From an uncultured Acidobacteriota bacterium (lineage in GTDB: Bacteria; Acidobacteriota; Terriglobia; Bryobacterales; Bryobacteraceae), in the NCBI GenBank assembly GCA_937952345.1, contig CALFYN010000959.1, positions 1 to 16,253 on the forward strand: a stretch of DNA of 16,253 nucleotides, in the 5' to 3' direction. The notes under the pieces were generated by a model that saw only the letters and a list, made by a program, of their open reading frames with translations, had not been told where the DNA came from and did not search any database. The stretch's first letter is position 1. Every line of letters begins with the position of its first letter. The position numbers and the translations under genes were made by a program. Below, piece by piece: positions 1 to 6,681 of this stretch.

Positions 1-972
1 GCCACCGGCGACAAAGGCGTCGACCGCCTCACCGCCGAGGCGATCCGCTTCATCAAAGCCGATCCCGCGCGCCCCTTCTTCTGCTACCTCGCGCATCACA
101 CCACGCACGGCCCGCTCGTAGCGCCGCCCGCGCTGGTGGAAAAATACAAGGCCAAAGGACTGCCCGAAACCGGTGAGAACAACGCCGTTCTCATGGCCTG
201 CCTGGAACACCTCGACCGCAGCGTCGGCCGCCTCCTGGCGGCTCTCGATGAAGCGAGAATCGCCCGCACAACCGCCGTCTTCTTCATCGCCGACAACGGC
301 GGCGTGTGGGAGCGATACCATCCCGTGATGGCTGCCGACGGCAAGCCTTCGCCGAAGAACCTTGCTCTCAACGATCTCAACTTCTCCAACACTCCGCTAC
401 GCTCAGGCAAGGGCTCCGCTTACGAAGGTGGCATCCGCGTACCATGGCTGGTGCGGTGGCCCGCCGTTGTGCCCGCCGGCACGGTGAATCGCACGCCCGT
501 GCACATCGTCGATATCATGCCCACGCTGTTTGAGATGGCCGGAGCCCGTGCGCCCCAAGGCTACACCATGGATGGCGTCAGCCTCCTGCCCGCCATGCGC
601 AATCGCGCCATCGCCGCCCGCGCGCTCTATTGGTACATGCCCTTCTACGATCTCCGCTGGCCGGCCGTCCCTTCCGCCATCATTCGCGAGGGCGACTTCA
701 AACTCATCGAATCCTTCGGCGACCACTTCGATATGGACCGCAAGGCCGAGCATGTCCTCACATCGCGCCTCGAATTATTCGACCTGCGCAAAGATCCCGG
801 CGAGCGCGACAATCTCGCCGCCGCCATGCCCGATCGCGCCCGCGCTATGCAGAGCAAGTTGCGCCAGTGGATCGCATCCTGCGGCGCTCCCATTCCGGGC
901 CGCAACGCCCGCTACGACGCCACGAAAGCGCTTTGGGAACAGAAGGGCCAATCCTCAGCGGCGCGCCCCTGA
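1..972 (+). CDS. Sulfatase (alkaline phosphatase superfamily), 5' end cut off by window
   Basis: This is the C-terminal part of a type I sulfatase, which hydrolyses sulfate esters, probably on sulfated sugars outside the cytoplasm. The frame is open from base 1, so the start and the N-terminal C/S-x-P-x-R formylglycine motif lie off the window. Visible family marks are AHHTTHGPLVAP near base 90, FIADNGG with its metal-binding Asp-Asn at about 292-297, and RSGKGSAYEGGIRVPW with a conserved active-site-type Lys at about 409. The C-terminal ELFDLRKDPGERDNLA stretch is typical of bacterial sulfatases. The gene ends at TGA 970-972 and overlaps the convergent neighbour by 18 bp. Whether it is the Cys or Ser type, and its substrate, cannot be seen here. 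Family assignment is secure; substrate is unknown. Confidence 0.93.
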   Translation, partial: ATGDKGVDRLTAEAIRFIKADPARPFFCYLAHHTTHGPLVAPPALVEKYKAKGLPETGENNAVLMACLEHLDRSVGRLLAALDEARIARTTAVFFIADNGGVWERYHPVMAADGKPSPKNLALNDLNFSNTPLRSGKGSAYEGGIRVPWLVRWPAVVPAGTVNRTPVHIVDIMPTLFEMAGARAPQGYTMDGVSLLPAMRNRAIAARALYWYMPFYDLRWPAVPSAIIREGDFKLIESFGDHFDMDRKAEHVLTSRLELFDLRKDPGERDNLAAAMPDRARAMQSKLRQWIASCGAPIPGRNARYDATKALWEQKGQSSAARP

Positions 973-1812
973 GGCGCGCAGTTTCCGCTCCCATTCCAGA
1001 AATTCGGCCACCGGAGCCTCCTTCCGCACCCGAAACAAAACAAACGCATTTTGTTCTTCAAAGCGATCGCCGGGTTCGAGGTGCGTCGCCGTCTGATCGA
1101 TGATCCGCCGGTCCCAATACTTCCCGTTGCCCGCTCCATCGTTGATGCTCGTCTTCGGATTCGCCGTCTTCGTCGCGCTGTATTGCAGCACCACCGCGCC
1201 GAACCCGTAGCCCTTCTCGCGGTGGAAAAACGCCACCCATGGAATGTCCACCGGCAACGGATCTTTCTCCAGCATCGGCTTGCGCGCTTCGAAATCCACG
1301 ATGACGGGCTTGCCGTCCCTACCCGGCCAGGCCACGTGTGTGAACTGGTCGTCCATCGTCATCTCCTGATTGCGCAGCCAGTACATCTCCATCGGTTTTA
1401 CAATCCGCATCGTCGACCGGAAGAGAAAATACGGCGCGTTCTTCGGGAACACATACTCCGCGGACAAGGCGATCTCCGGATAGTCCGCATGATGCCCTTC
1501 GCGCCTGAACACAACCTCGTCCTTCGTCTCTCGCCGCTCATGCTTCTGCACGGGAGTCCACATGGCGATGCTCGAATATCCTCGTACGCCCACTCGCTGG
1601 AAACTCGGCGCCCAATGCATCCGATTCTGTGTGCGCTGCAAGCGAACGCCGAACTGCTTGTACACCAGCCCGCGCAGCGTGCCGCTGTCTTCCACCTTCC
1701 CGTTCACCGTGCGCGCCGATAAATCCGCCGTGTAGTAGGGATTGTCAAAAACAAATCCAACCTCGGATGTTTGCGCCCCCGCAAGTCCCATCAGAAGAAA
1801 AAACAGCTTCAC
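955..1812 (-). CDS. Exported protein of unknown function
   Basis: I do not recognise this 285-residue protein. It starts with a short signal peptide (MKLFFLLMGLAGAQ, probable cleavage around residue 13), so it is likely periplasmic or secreted. The rest is rich in aromatic and charged residues and in patterns suggesting beta strands, for example TADLSARTVNGKVEDSG near the N terminus. A carbohydrate-binding or mutarotase-like sandwich is conceivable but not shown. The start is GTG at 1812-1810. It overlaps the stop of the upstream dihydroorotate-dehydrogenase-like gene as GTGA, and AGGAGG lies four bases before it. It is the last gene of the four-gene minus-strand cluster, and its stop lies inside the end of the convergent sulfatase gene. 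The reading frame is firm; the function is open. Confidence 0.8.
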   Translation of the reverse strand: MKLFFLLMGLAGAQTSEVGFVFDNPYYTADLSARTVNGKVEDSGTLRGLVYKQFGVRLQRTQNRMHWAPSFQRVGVRGYSSIAMWTPVQKHERRETKDEVVFRREGHHADYPEIALSAEYVFPKNAPYFLFRSTMRIVKPMEMYWLRNQEMTMDDQFTHVAWPGRDGKPVIVDFEARKPMLEKDPLPVDIPWVAFFHREKGYGFGAVVLQYSATKTANPKTSINDGAGNGKYWDRRIIDQTATHLEPGDRFEEQNAFVLFRVRKEAPVAEFLEWERKLRASGARR

Positions 1813-2846
1813 AGCCCCTCCTGTCGAATGCGAATCGCCGTCATCGGATCAATCATGGCCGCCGTGGCGATCTGCACATGCGTCGCACCGGCGCGCAACC
1901 GGTCCCGCACATCGCGCGCCGTCGTCACACCGCCCACGCTGATCAGTTCCATGCCCGAACCCGCGGCATCCAGCACGGAGCGCAGCAACGCCGTCTCCTC
2001 CAGGCAACGTTCCGTGATCGCTGCCCCGCCAATCCCGCGGCGCAATCCACCGAACAGCAGCCCACCGTCGTCCGCCACTTTTGCCGTAATGGAATTCGTG
2101 GCGCAGATCGCGTTGGCATACGGAGCCACCGCCGCCACCACCTCTTCCATCCGTTCGCGATGCGGAAACAGGCCCACCTTCAGCGCCAGCGGCAACTCGG
2201 GCACTGCTTCGCGCACCGCCGCCGCCACCAAACCGGCGGCCTCCGGCGATAAGAACAAATCCGCCTCCTGCGTGCAGACATTGGGGCAGGAAAGGTTCGC
2301 TTCCACCACATGCGCACCGGCATCGGCGGCGCGCCGCGCGCAGACGGCGAAGTCACGCGCCACATCCTCCAACGTCCATCCCGCCTGTGGAGAGGCAACC
2401 ACGGACACCGTCAGCACCTGGCCGGCACGCAACCCCGCGCGAGCCACCCCGATGTCCTCGCTCCACTCGGAAGGATCCCGCGACGGCATGCCAAACGAAA
2501 TCGCCCACGAATCGTAAGCCGCCGCATCCGCCGCGGCCCGCAGCGTATGCCCCTCCTCGTACAACGCCCCGCCCGCCACCGGCAGCAGATTCGGCAAATC
2601 GAAACAGCCGCGATACGCCGACCGCACGGTCTTATACGTCAGCACATCAAAGCCCAGCCCCGCGTAATGCAGAATCCACTTGCTGTTCAGCAGCGGCCCG
2701 GCCGGTATGCCGAGCGGCGAATTTACCCGATATCCGCAAAACATCCAATCTCCGGGACACGGCGGCACATCGGCCACCGGCGGCGCCGCCGGCGCGTGTT
2801 CATAATTCCAGTCGTACGTGCGATGAATATCGTAACGCTGCACCAT
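1809..2846 (-). CDS. Dihydroorotate dehydrogenase-like flavoprotein (class 1 type)
   Basis: This 345-residue FMN-dependent TIM-barrel enzyme belongs to the dihydroorotate/dihydropyrimidine dehydrogenase family. It has SPLGIPAGPLLNSKW at about 43-57, the signature EANLSCPNVC at 182-191, ATNSITA at 249-255, and a C-terminal FMN-phosphate region ISVGGVTTARDV (302-313) with GATHVQIATA (320-329). Cys187 in the SCPN motif matches the catalytic base of class 1 enzymes; class 2 enzymes use Ser. The start is ATG 2846-2844, 8 bp after the psuG stop. An upstream in-frame extension to 3137 is rejected because it lies wholly in psuG and reads as low-complexity Gly/Arg sequence. It could be a PyrD, but its position next to psuG suggests a PreA-like role on uracil or dihydrouracil. 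Family is firm; substrate is inferred. Confidence 0.85.
   Translation of the reverse strand: MVQRYDIHRTYDWNYEHAPAAPPVADVPPCPGDWMFCGYRVNSPLGIPAGPLLNSKWILHYAGLGFDVLTYKTVRSAYRGCFDLPNLLPVAGGALYEEGHTLRAAADAAAYDSWAISFGMPSRDPSEWSEDIGVARAGLRAGQVLTVSVVASPQAGWTLEDVARDFAVCARRAADAGAHVVEANLSCPNVCTQEADLFLSPEAAGLVAAAVREAVPELPLALKVGLFPHRERMEEVVAAVAPYANAICATNSITAKVADDGGLLFGGLRRGIGGAAITERCLEETALLRSVLDAAGSGMELISVGGVTTARDVRDRLRAGATHVQIATAAMIDPMTAIRIRQEGL
1817..1822 (-). promoter_or_regulatory. Shine-Dalgarno AGGAGG for the GTG-started exported protein
   Basis: AGGAGG on the minus strand lies four bases upstream of GTG 1812-1810. It sits inside the last codons of the upstream flavoprotein gene. It supports the GTG as the start and suggests coupled translation across the GTGA overlap. 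Confidence 0.6.
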
Positions 2847-2854
2847 TACCGCTA

Positions 2855-3772
2855 TTATCTCCGCCCGCGCAAAGCCACCGCGATGGCCGCGCCCACCGCC
2901 GCATTGTTGCGGATCAACGCAATATTCGCCGCCAGACTCTTGCCTTCCGTCGCTTCTTTGATTGCCGCCAGCAGAAACGGAGTCACCGCCTTGCCCGTGA
3001 TGCCGGCCGCTGCAATCTGGTCCATGGCCACCGCGATGGCCGCGCGCGTCCGATCTTCCGGCAGCGCCGATTCCTCCGGCACAGGCACGCCCACCAGAAA
3101 CCCGCCCGCGCGTCCCAGGCGCTTCTGCGCGGCCCATGCCGCCGCGATCTCTTCAGCTTCCTCCACACGCCACGGGCTTCGCACTCCGCTCGATCGCGAA
3201 TAAAACAGCGGAAAATCGTCAGTGCGATACGTCGCCACCGGAACACGAGCCGTCTCCAGGTACTCCAAAGTCGCCGGAACATCCATGAACGCTTTTGTTC
3301 CGGCGCACACCGTGATCACCGGGTACTCCGCAATCGCCGGCAGGTCCGCCGAAATATCGAAATCGCGCGCCGCCATCGGACCAACCCCGCCGATCCCGCC
3401 CGTCACAAACACTTCAATGCCCGCCGCCGCCGCGATGGAGATGCTCGCTCCCGCCGTCACCGCCGCATGCTTGCCCCGCGCCGCCAGCACCGGCAAATCG
3501 CGTTCGCCCGCTTTCTCGACGCCTTTGGCCGTGGCCATGATTTCGATCTCTTCCGCCGAAAGTCCTACCACGATCTCGCCATCCAGCATCCCTAGCGTTG
3601 CCGGCACCGCGCCACCCTCGCGCACGATGCGCTCCACGGCAAGCGCCGTATCGCGATTCACCGGATACGGCATGCCATGGGCGATAATCGTCGATTCCAA
3701 CGCCACCACCGCACGTCCTGTATCGAGCGCCTCCGCCACATGCGCCGCAATCCGCAATGCTTCCCGATTCAT
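2855..3772 (-). CDS. psuG: Pseudouridine-5'-phosphate glycosidase
   Basis: PsuG reversibly splits the C-glycosidic bond of pseudouridine 5'-phosphate into uracil and ribose 5-phosphate in the cytosol. The 305-residue length fits the family. Marks are ALESTIIAHGMPYP (24-37) with the catalytic-type Glu, ERDLPVLAARG (90-100), FVTGGIGGV (122-130), DFDISADL (137-144) with the metal-binding Asp, CAGTKAFMD (156-164) with the conserved Lys160, and a C-terminal Asn-rich SLAANIALIRNNA stretch. The loop after GGIGGV reads GPMA instead of the usual HRG, which is worth noting. The start is ATG 3772, forming a 4-bp ATGA overlap with the glycosyltransferase stop; a longer frame to 3823 is less likely. No pseudouridine kinase (psuK, PfkB family) is visible, so the phosphorylated substrate must come from elsewhere. 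Confidence 0.93.
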   Translation of the reverse strand: MNREALRIAAHVAEALDTGRAVVALESTIIAHGMPYPVNRDTALAVERIVREGGAVPATLGMLDGEIVVGLSAEEIEIMATAKGVEKAGERDLPVLAARGKHAAVTAGASISIAAAAGIEVFVTGGIGGVGPMAARDFDISADLPAIAEYPVITVCAGTKAFMDVPATLEYLETARVPVATYRTDDFPLFYSRSSGVRSPWRVEEAEEIAAAWAAQKRLGRAGGFLVGVPVPEESALPEDRTRAAIAVAMDQIAAAGITGKAVTPFLLAAIKEATEGKSLAANIALIRNNAAVGAAIAVALRGRR

Positions 3773-4479
3773 CCCCGCTCTCCCTCCAATACCAGTTTCA
3801 CGATCGTCCAAATGATCTTCCATCCCGCGGCGAGGCTCGCCCGCAAATTCCCCGAGACTTTATTCACCCCCGCAAACCGCCGCCGGTACGACACTGGCAC
3901 CTCCATCACGCGCAACCCGCGCTGCAACGCCCGCACCTGCATCTCCACCGTCCATCCGTAATTGCGGTCGCGCATGCCCAGCGCCCGCAACGCATCGGCG
4001 CGAATGGCTCGAAACGGCCCCAGATCCGTATATCGAAATCCGTAAATCCACCGGATCAAAGTGCAGGCCAGCGTATTCCCGAACTGCTGGTGCGGCAGCA
4101 GCGCCCCCGGTTCGGCATTGCCCAATGTGCGGGAACCAATCACCAGGTCCGCACGTCCATCCAGCAGTGGAGCCAGAAGGCGATGTGTCTCCTCCGGTTC
4201 CTCGCTCAAGTCGGCTTGCAGGAACACAACCGATTGGCAATCCTCCGGCAACACCTCCATCGCTCGCAGGCACGCCGCACCGTAACCGCGCTCGGGCTCA
4301 TGCACCACCGTCGCCCCATGCGCGCGCGCGATCTCCGCCGTGGCGTCCGTCGATCCGTTGTCGGCCACAATCACACGATCGAACATCCCCTCCGGCAGAT
4401 GTGACAACATGGTCCCGATTACGTCTGCTTCATTGAGTGCAGGTACAATAAGAACGGTTGATCCTTGCCTGCCGCTCAT
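3769..4479 (-). CDS. Family 2 glycosyltransferase (dolichyl/polyprenyl-phosphate sugar transferase-like)
   Basis: This 236-residue GT-A fold glycosyltransferase probably moves a sugar from a nucleotide donor to a lipid carrier such as polyprenyl phosphate. It has VLIVPALNEADVIG at 9-22, VIVADNGSTDAT at 36-47, the metal-binding acidic motif FLQADLSEEPEE at 86-97 in place of the more usual DxDL, and LVIGSRTLG at 112-120. The acceptor-side segment includes YTDLGPFRAIR (150-160) and YGWTVEMQVRA (174-184). No membrane helices are evident apart from a mildly hydrophobic C terminus. The start MSGRQGSTVL at 4479 is chosen because the frame upstream runs into the divergent lepB gene. It leads the cluster with psuG and overlaps it by ATGA. 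A link to pyrimidine metabolism is not obvious. Confidence 0.88.
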   Translation of the reverse strand: MSGRQGSTVLIVPALNEADVIGTMLSHLPEGMFDRVIVADNGSTDATAEIARAHGATVVHEPERGYGAACLRAMEVLPEDCQSVVFLQADLSEEPEETHRLLAPLLDGRADLVIGSRTLGNAEPGALLPHQQFGNTLACTLIRWIYGFRYTDLGPFRAIRADALRALGMRDRNYGWTVEMQVRALQRGLRVMEVPVSYRRRFAGVNKVSGNLRASLAAGWKIIWTIVKLVLEGERG

Positions 4480-4510
4480 GATGTAATCGTGCAAAGAAGG
4501 GCTACTATCC

Positions 4511-4515
4511 AGGAG
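4511..4515 (+). promoter_or_regulatory. Shine-Dalgarno AGGAG for lepB
   Basis: AGGAG lies eight bases before ATG 4524 and fixes the lepB start. The whole divergent spacer between the glycosyltransferase start (4479) and lepB (4524) is only 44 bp. The two opposing promoters must therefore be packed into it or extend into the genes. I see no convincing -35/-10 pair. Confidence 0.6.
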
Positions 4516-4523
4516 TTGTACCA

Positions 4524-5117
4524 ATGAACGAAGATTCCGGCGTCCCGATGGCGGCCGTGCCATCCGCACCGGCGCAGACTCTTCATCATGAACGTTCGCC
4601 TCTGGCGATGACGCTGTACTGGCTGCGCGATCTGTTGCTGTCCGTCGTGATCGCCATCGTCGTCATTCTGTTCCTCTATCAACCGGTGAAGGTGGAAGGC
4701 ACCAGCATGATGCCTTCGCTCATTGATCAGGAGCGCATCTTCATCAACAAATTCGTCTACCGCTTCGGCTTCGGCGACATCCAGCGCGGCGACATGGTGG
4801 TTTTTCACTACCCCACCGATCCCAGCAAATCCTACATCAAGCGCGTCATCGGACTGCCCGGCGATACGGTGGCTATTGAAGACGGCGTCGTCTACGTCAA
4901 TGGCCGCCGCCTCGATGAAACCTACGTCCCGGAAGAATATCGCGACCGCCAGACGCTGCCCCTGACGCGGATCCCTTCCGATCAATACTACGTTCTCGGC
5001 GATCATCGCACCTCGTCCAACGACAGCCGTTCCTGGGGCCCCGTGGAGCGGCAGTACATCTACGGCAAAGCGGTCTTCGTCTACTGGCCCCTCGAAAAGA
5101 TGGGCATTCTGCGCTAG
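4524..5117 (+). CDS. lepB: Signal peptidase I
   Basis: This 197-residue type I signal peptidase removes signal peptides from exported preproteins at the outer face of the cytoplasmic membrane. A short cytoplasmic N-terminus is followed by one membrane anchor at about 37-53 (LLLSVVIAIVVILFLY). The catalytic Ser61 is in VEGTSMMPSL and the general-base Lys106 is in SYIKRVIGLPGD. The closing box E signature is VLGDHRTSSNDSRSWG (157-172). Length and single anchor resemble compact LepB forms rather than the E. coli two-anchor form. It stands alone on the plus strand and ends 4 bp before the convergent DUF2905 gene. Several exported proteins nearby would be substrates, but the gene is general housekeeping. 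Assignment is very secure. Confidence 0.96.
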   Translation: MNEDSGVPMAAVPSAPAQTLHHERSPLAMTLYWLRDLLLSVVIAIVVILFLYQPVKVEGTSMMPSLIDQERIFINKFVYRFGFGDIQRGDMVVFHYPTDPSKSYIKRVIGLPGDTVAIEDGVVYVNGRRLDETYVPEEYRDRQTLPLTRIPSDQYYVLGDHRTSSNDSRSWGPVERQYIYGKAVFVYWPLEKMGILR

Positions 5118-5121
5118 CATT

Positions 5122-5340
5122 TCATCGCCTGCCAATCAGCCACAACACCAGACTCAGCAGCACGCTCAACAGGATACTCGTCATCAGCGGGAAATAGAAG
5201 GTGGTGTTCTTGCCCTTCCAGACGATGTCGCCAGGCAGGCGCCCGATGCGGAAGGGCAATCTGTCGCCGAGAATCAACAACAGTCCGACGCCGGCGAGCA
5301 GCAAGCCCGCCACCACCAGCAACCGGCCCATGCCTGCCAT
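5122..5340 (-). CDS. DUF2905 family small membrane protein
   Basis: This small membrane protein has about 72 residues if it starts at MAGMGRLL (ATG 5340) or 69 if it starts at MGRLL (5331). It has two hydrophobic helices, LLVVAGLLLAGVGLLLIL and FPLMTSILLSVLLSLVLWLI. Between them is the family hallmark RIGRLPGDIVWKGKNTTFYFP, which matches DUF2905. Members are widespread in bacteria and have no known function. The second start has a weak GGCAGG ribosome site before it. The gene follows xylA after a 4-bp gap, so it is probably the last gene of the minus-strand unit. It converges on lepB with 4 bp between the stops. Confidence 0.85.
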   Translation of the reverse strand: MAGMGRLLVVAGLLLAGVGLLLILGDRLPFRIGRLPGDIVWKGKNTTFYFPLMTSILLSVLLSLVLWLIGRR

Positions 5341-5344
5341 TGCG

Positions 5345-6583
5345 TTAGACGCTGTACGTCCGGCCCCTGTGCAGTCCCAGCAGGATCTGGAACAGCCGGT
5401 GCCCAATCAGTTCATGCAGCGTCAGCAGTTCCTTGTGCGCCTCCGTAATCGCCGCCACATCGCGCGGATCCGACACCACGCCGCCCGCTTTCAGCGCATC
5501 CGTGGCTTCGCGGATCACCGCGTCTTCCATCACTTCTCCCGCCATCTCCCACAGCGCGATGAAACGATCCACCGCCGTCGGGAAACTCACCGCGAATACG
5601 CCCCAATTGCTCGTCGTGCGCGGCGGCTTGTAATCCAGGTTGAACGGACCGTTGTACCCATGGCTGCGCAGCAGCACCAGCACGTTCAGCCAGTCCAGCG
5701 GATTCACCAGCCCAACCGCAATGTCCACATCATGTTTTAAACGGTATCCGTCGTTAATGTCGAAATGCCACAGCTTGCCCGCGGTCAGCGCACGAGCCAG
5801 CGCGGCCCGCGGCGCGGCGCCCCACATCAGCTCATGCAGATACTCCGGATTCAACCCCACCATCTCCGGATGCTGCAGCAACCCGCTGCCGATGAACGCC
5901 AGCATGGCATCGGAGGTCGGCAGCAGGATCTCCGCCTGCGGCTCAAACGGCTTCGCTTCCATGCAGTGCTTCAGCGTCGGACGGCCCATCTTACCGGCGA
6001 TCTCGATGTCCGCTTTGCACGCCGCATTCAATCCATCGGCGTACCACCGCAGCGCCTGTGTCTCTTCCACCGCGCCCTGAATCTGATAGCCGAACGAACC
6101 CGGCCAGTACACGGCGAACTGCGCGCCCAACTGATGCCCGATCTTCACCGTGTTCTTCAGCCGCTCCGCCGCGTACTCGCGCACCACCGGGGATTCGGCC
6201 GCCGGCCCCGCCGCAAACACCGCGTGAAAGAACGTCTCCGTCGTCACCATCGAGCACGCCAGCCCATTGCTCTTCAGCGTCTCGCCGATCCGTCCCACAG
6301 TTTCGTCCTGCTTCGCCGTGAACAGATCGCCCGCCGCAATGACATCGGTATCGTGCGTCGTCCAATAGCCGATCCCGATTTCCGCGTAATGCCGGATCAC
6401 TTCTTCAAACGTCACCGGCTTGCGTGTCGGCGCATGAAACAGCGCCTGTCCTTCGTAGGCTCCCGCCCACTGCGGACCCGTAATGAAATACTTCCTCCGC
6501 TGCTCCGGCGTGTATGCGCCGCCGCAGGCCTGGTTCAGACGATCGACAAGGGAAATCTGCTCACTGGCTGGAATCGGTTTCAT
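5345..6583 (-). CDS. xylA: Xylose isomerase (class I-like)
   Basis: This 412-residue TIM-barrel sugar isomerase interconverts aldose and ketose, classically D-xylose and D-xylulose, with two divalent metals. All expected residues can be placed. The catalytic His77 is in THDTDV (76-81). EAKPFEPQ (209-216) matches the EPKPxxP signature with Glu209 and Lys211. NPEYLHE (245-251) gives Glu247 and His250. Asp275 is in HFDINDG, Asp285/Asp287 are in KHDVDIA, and Asp317 is in NLDYKP. The usual GGREG segment around residue 161 reads PGSFG, so substrate preference may be shifted. ATG 6583 has no clear Shine-Dalgarno. A TATGAT box lies on the minus strand at 6600-6595, giving a near-leaderless option. 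It sits downstream of the sugar-acid genes, separated by a gene remnant. Confidence 0.92.
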   Translation of the reverse strand: MKPIPASEQISLVDRLNQACGGAYTPEQRRKYFITGPQWAGAYEGQALFHAPTRKPVTFEEVIRHYAEIGIGYWTTHDTDVIAAGDLFTAKQDETVGRIGETLKSNGLACSMVTTETFFHAVFAAGPAAESPVVREYAAERLKNTVKIGHQLGAQFAVYWPGSFGYQIQGAVEETQALRWYADGLNAACKADIEIAGKMGRPTLKHCMEAKPFEPQAEILLPTSDAMLAFIGSGLLQHPEMVGLNPEYLHELMWGAAPRAALARALTAGKLWHFDINDGYRLKHDVDIAVGLVNPLDWLNVLVLLRSHGYNGPFNLDYKPPRTTSNWGVFAVSFPTAVDRFIALWEMAGEVMEDAVIREATDALKAGGVVSDPRDVAAITEAHKELLTLHELIGHRLFQILLGLHRGRTYSV

Positions 6584-6642
6584 AGGAAGCCACTATCATA
6601 GCTTGCCCGCCGATCCGAAAGGCAACTACTGTCGTCCGTGGC

Positions 6643-6681
6643 GCAGGCACCCGCGCCTGCCGCGTCCCGACTCCTCGGGAC
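6643..6681. repeat. Two tandem hairpins (REP-like element)
   Basis: Two adjacent perfect inverted repeats occur here. GCAGGC-(6 nt)-GCCTGC is at 6643-6660, and GTCCCGA-CTCC-TCGGGAC is at 6664-6681. Neither is followed on either strand by a T tract, so an intrinsic terminator is unlikely. They lie exactly where similarity of the upstream nucleotidyltransferase remnant to its family stops. This suggests a mobile REP/BIME-type repeat landed in its 3' end. They could also act as an RNA-stability or processing element upstream of xylA. Confidence 0.6.

Noticed and set aside
2847..3137. 97-residue N-terminal extension of the dihydroorotate-dehydrogenase-like protein
   Set aside because: It lies entirely within psuG, reads as Gly/Arg low complexity, and the ATG at 2846 gives the normal family length.
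2387..3595. 402-codon plus-strand open frame across psuG and the flavoprotein
   Set aside because: Arg/Pro/Ala/Ser-rich shadow of two genes with firm family motifs on the other strand.
4433..4449. TTGAGT and TACAAT as a lepB promoter
   Set aside because: The spacing between the two hexamers is only five bases, far from the 16-18 needed.
6643..6681. Rho-independent terminator of the sugar-acid operon
   Set aside because: Both stems are strong but neither is followed by a T tract on either strand.
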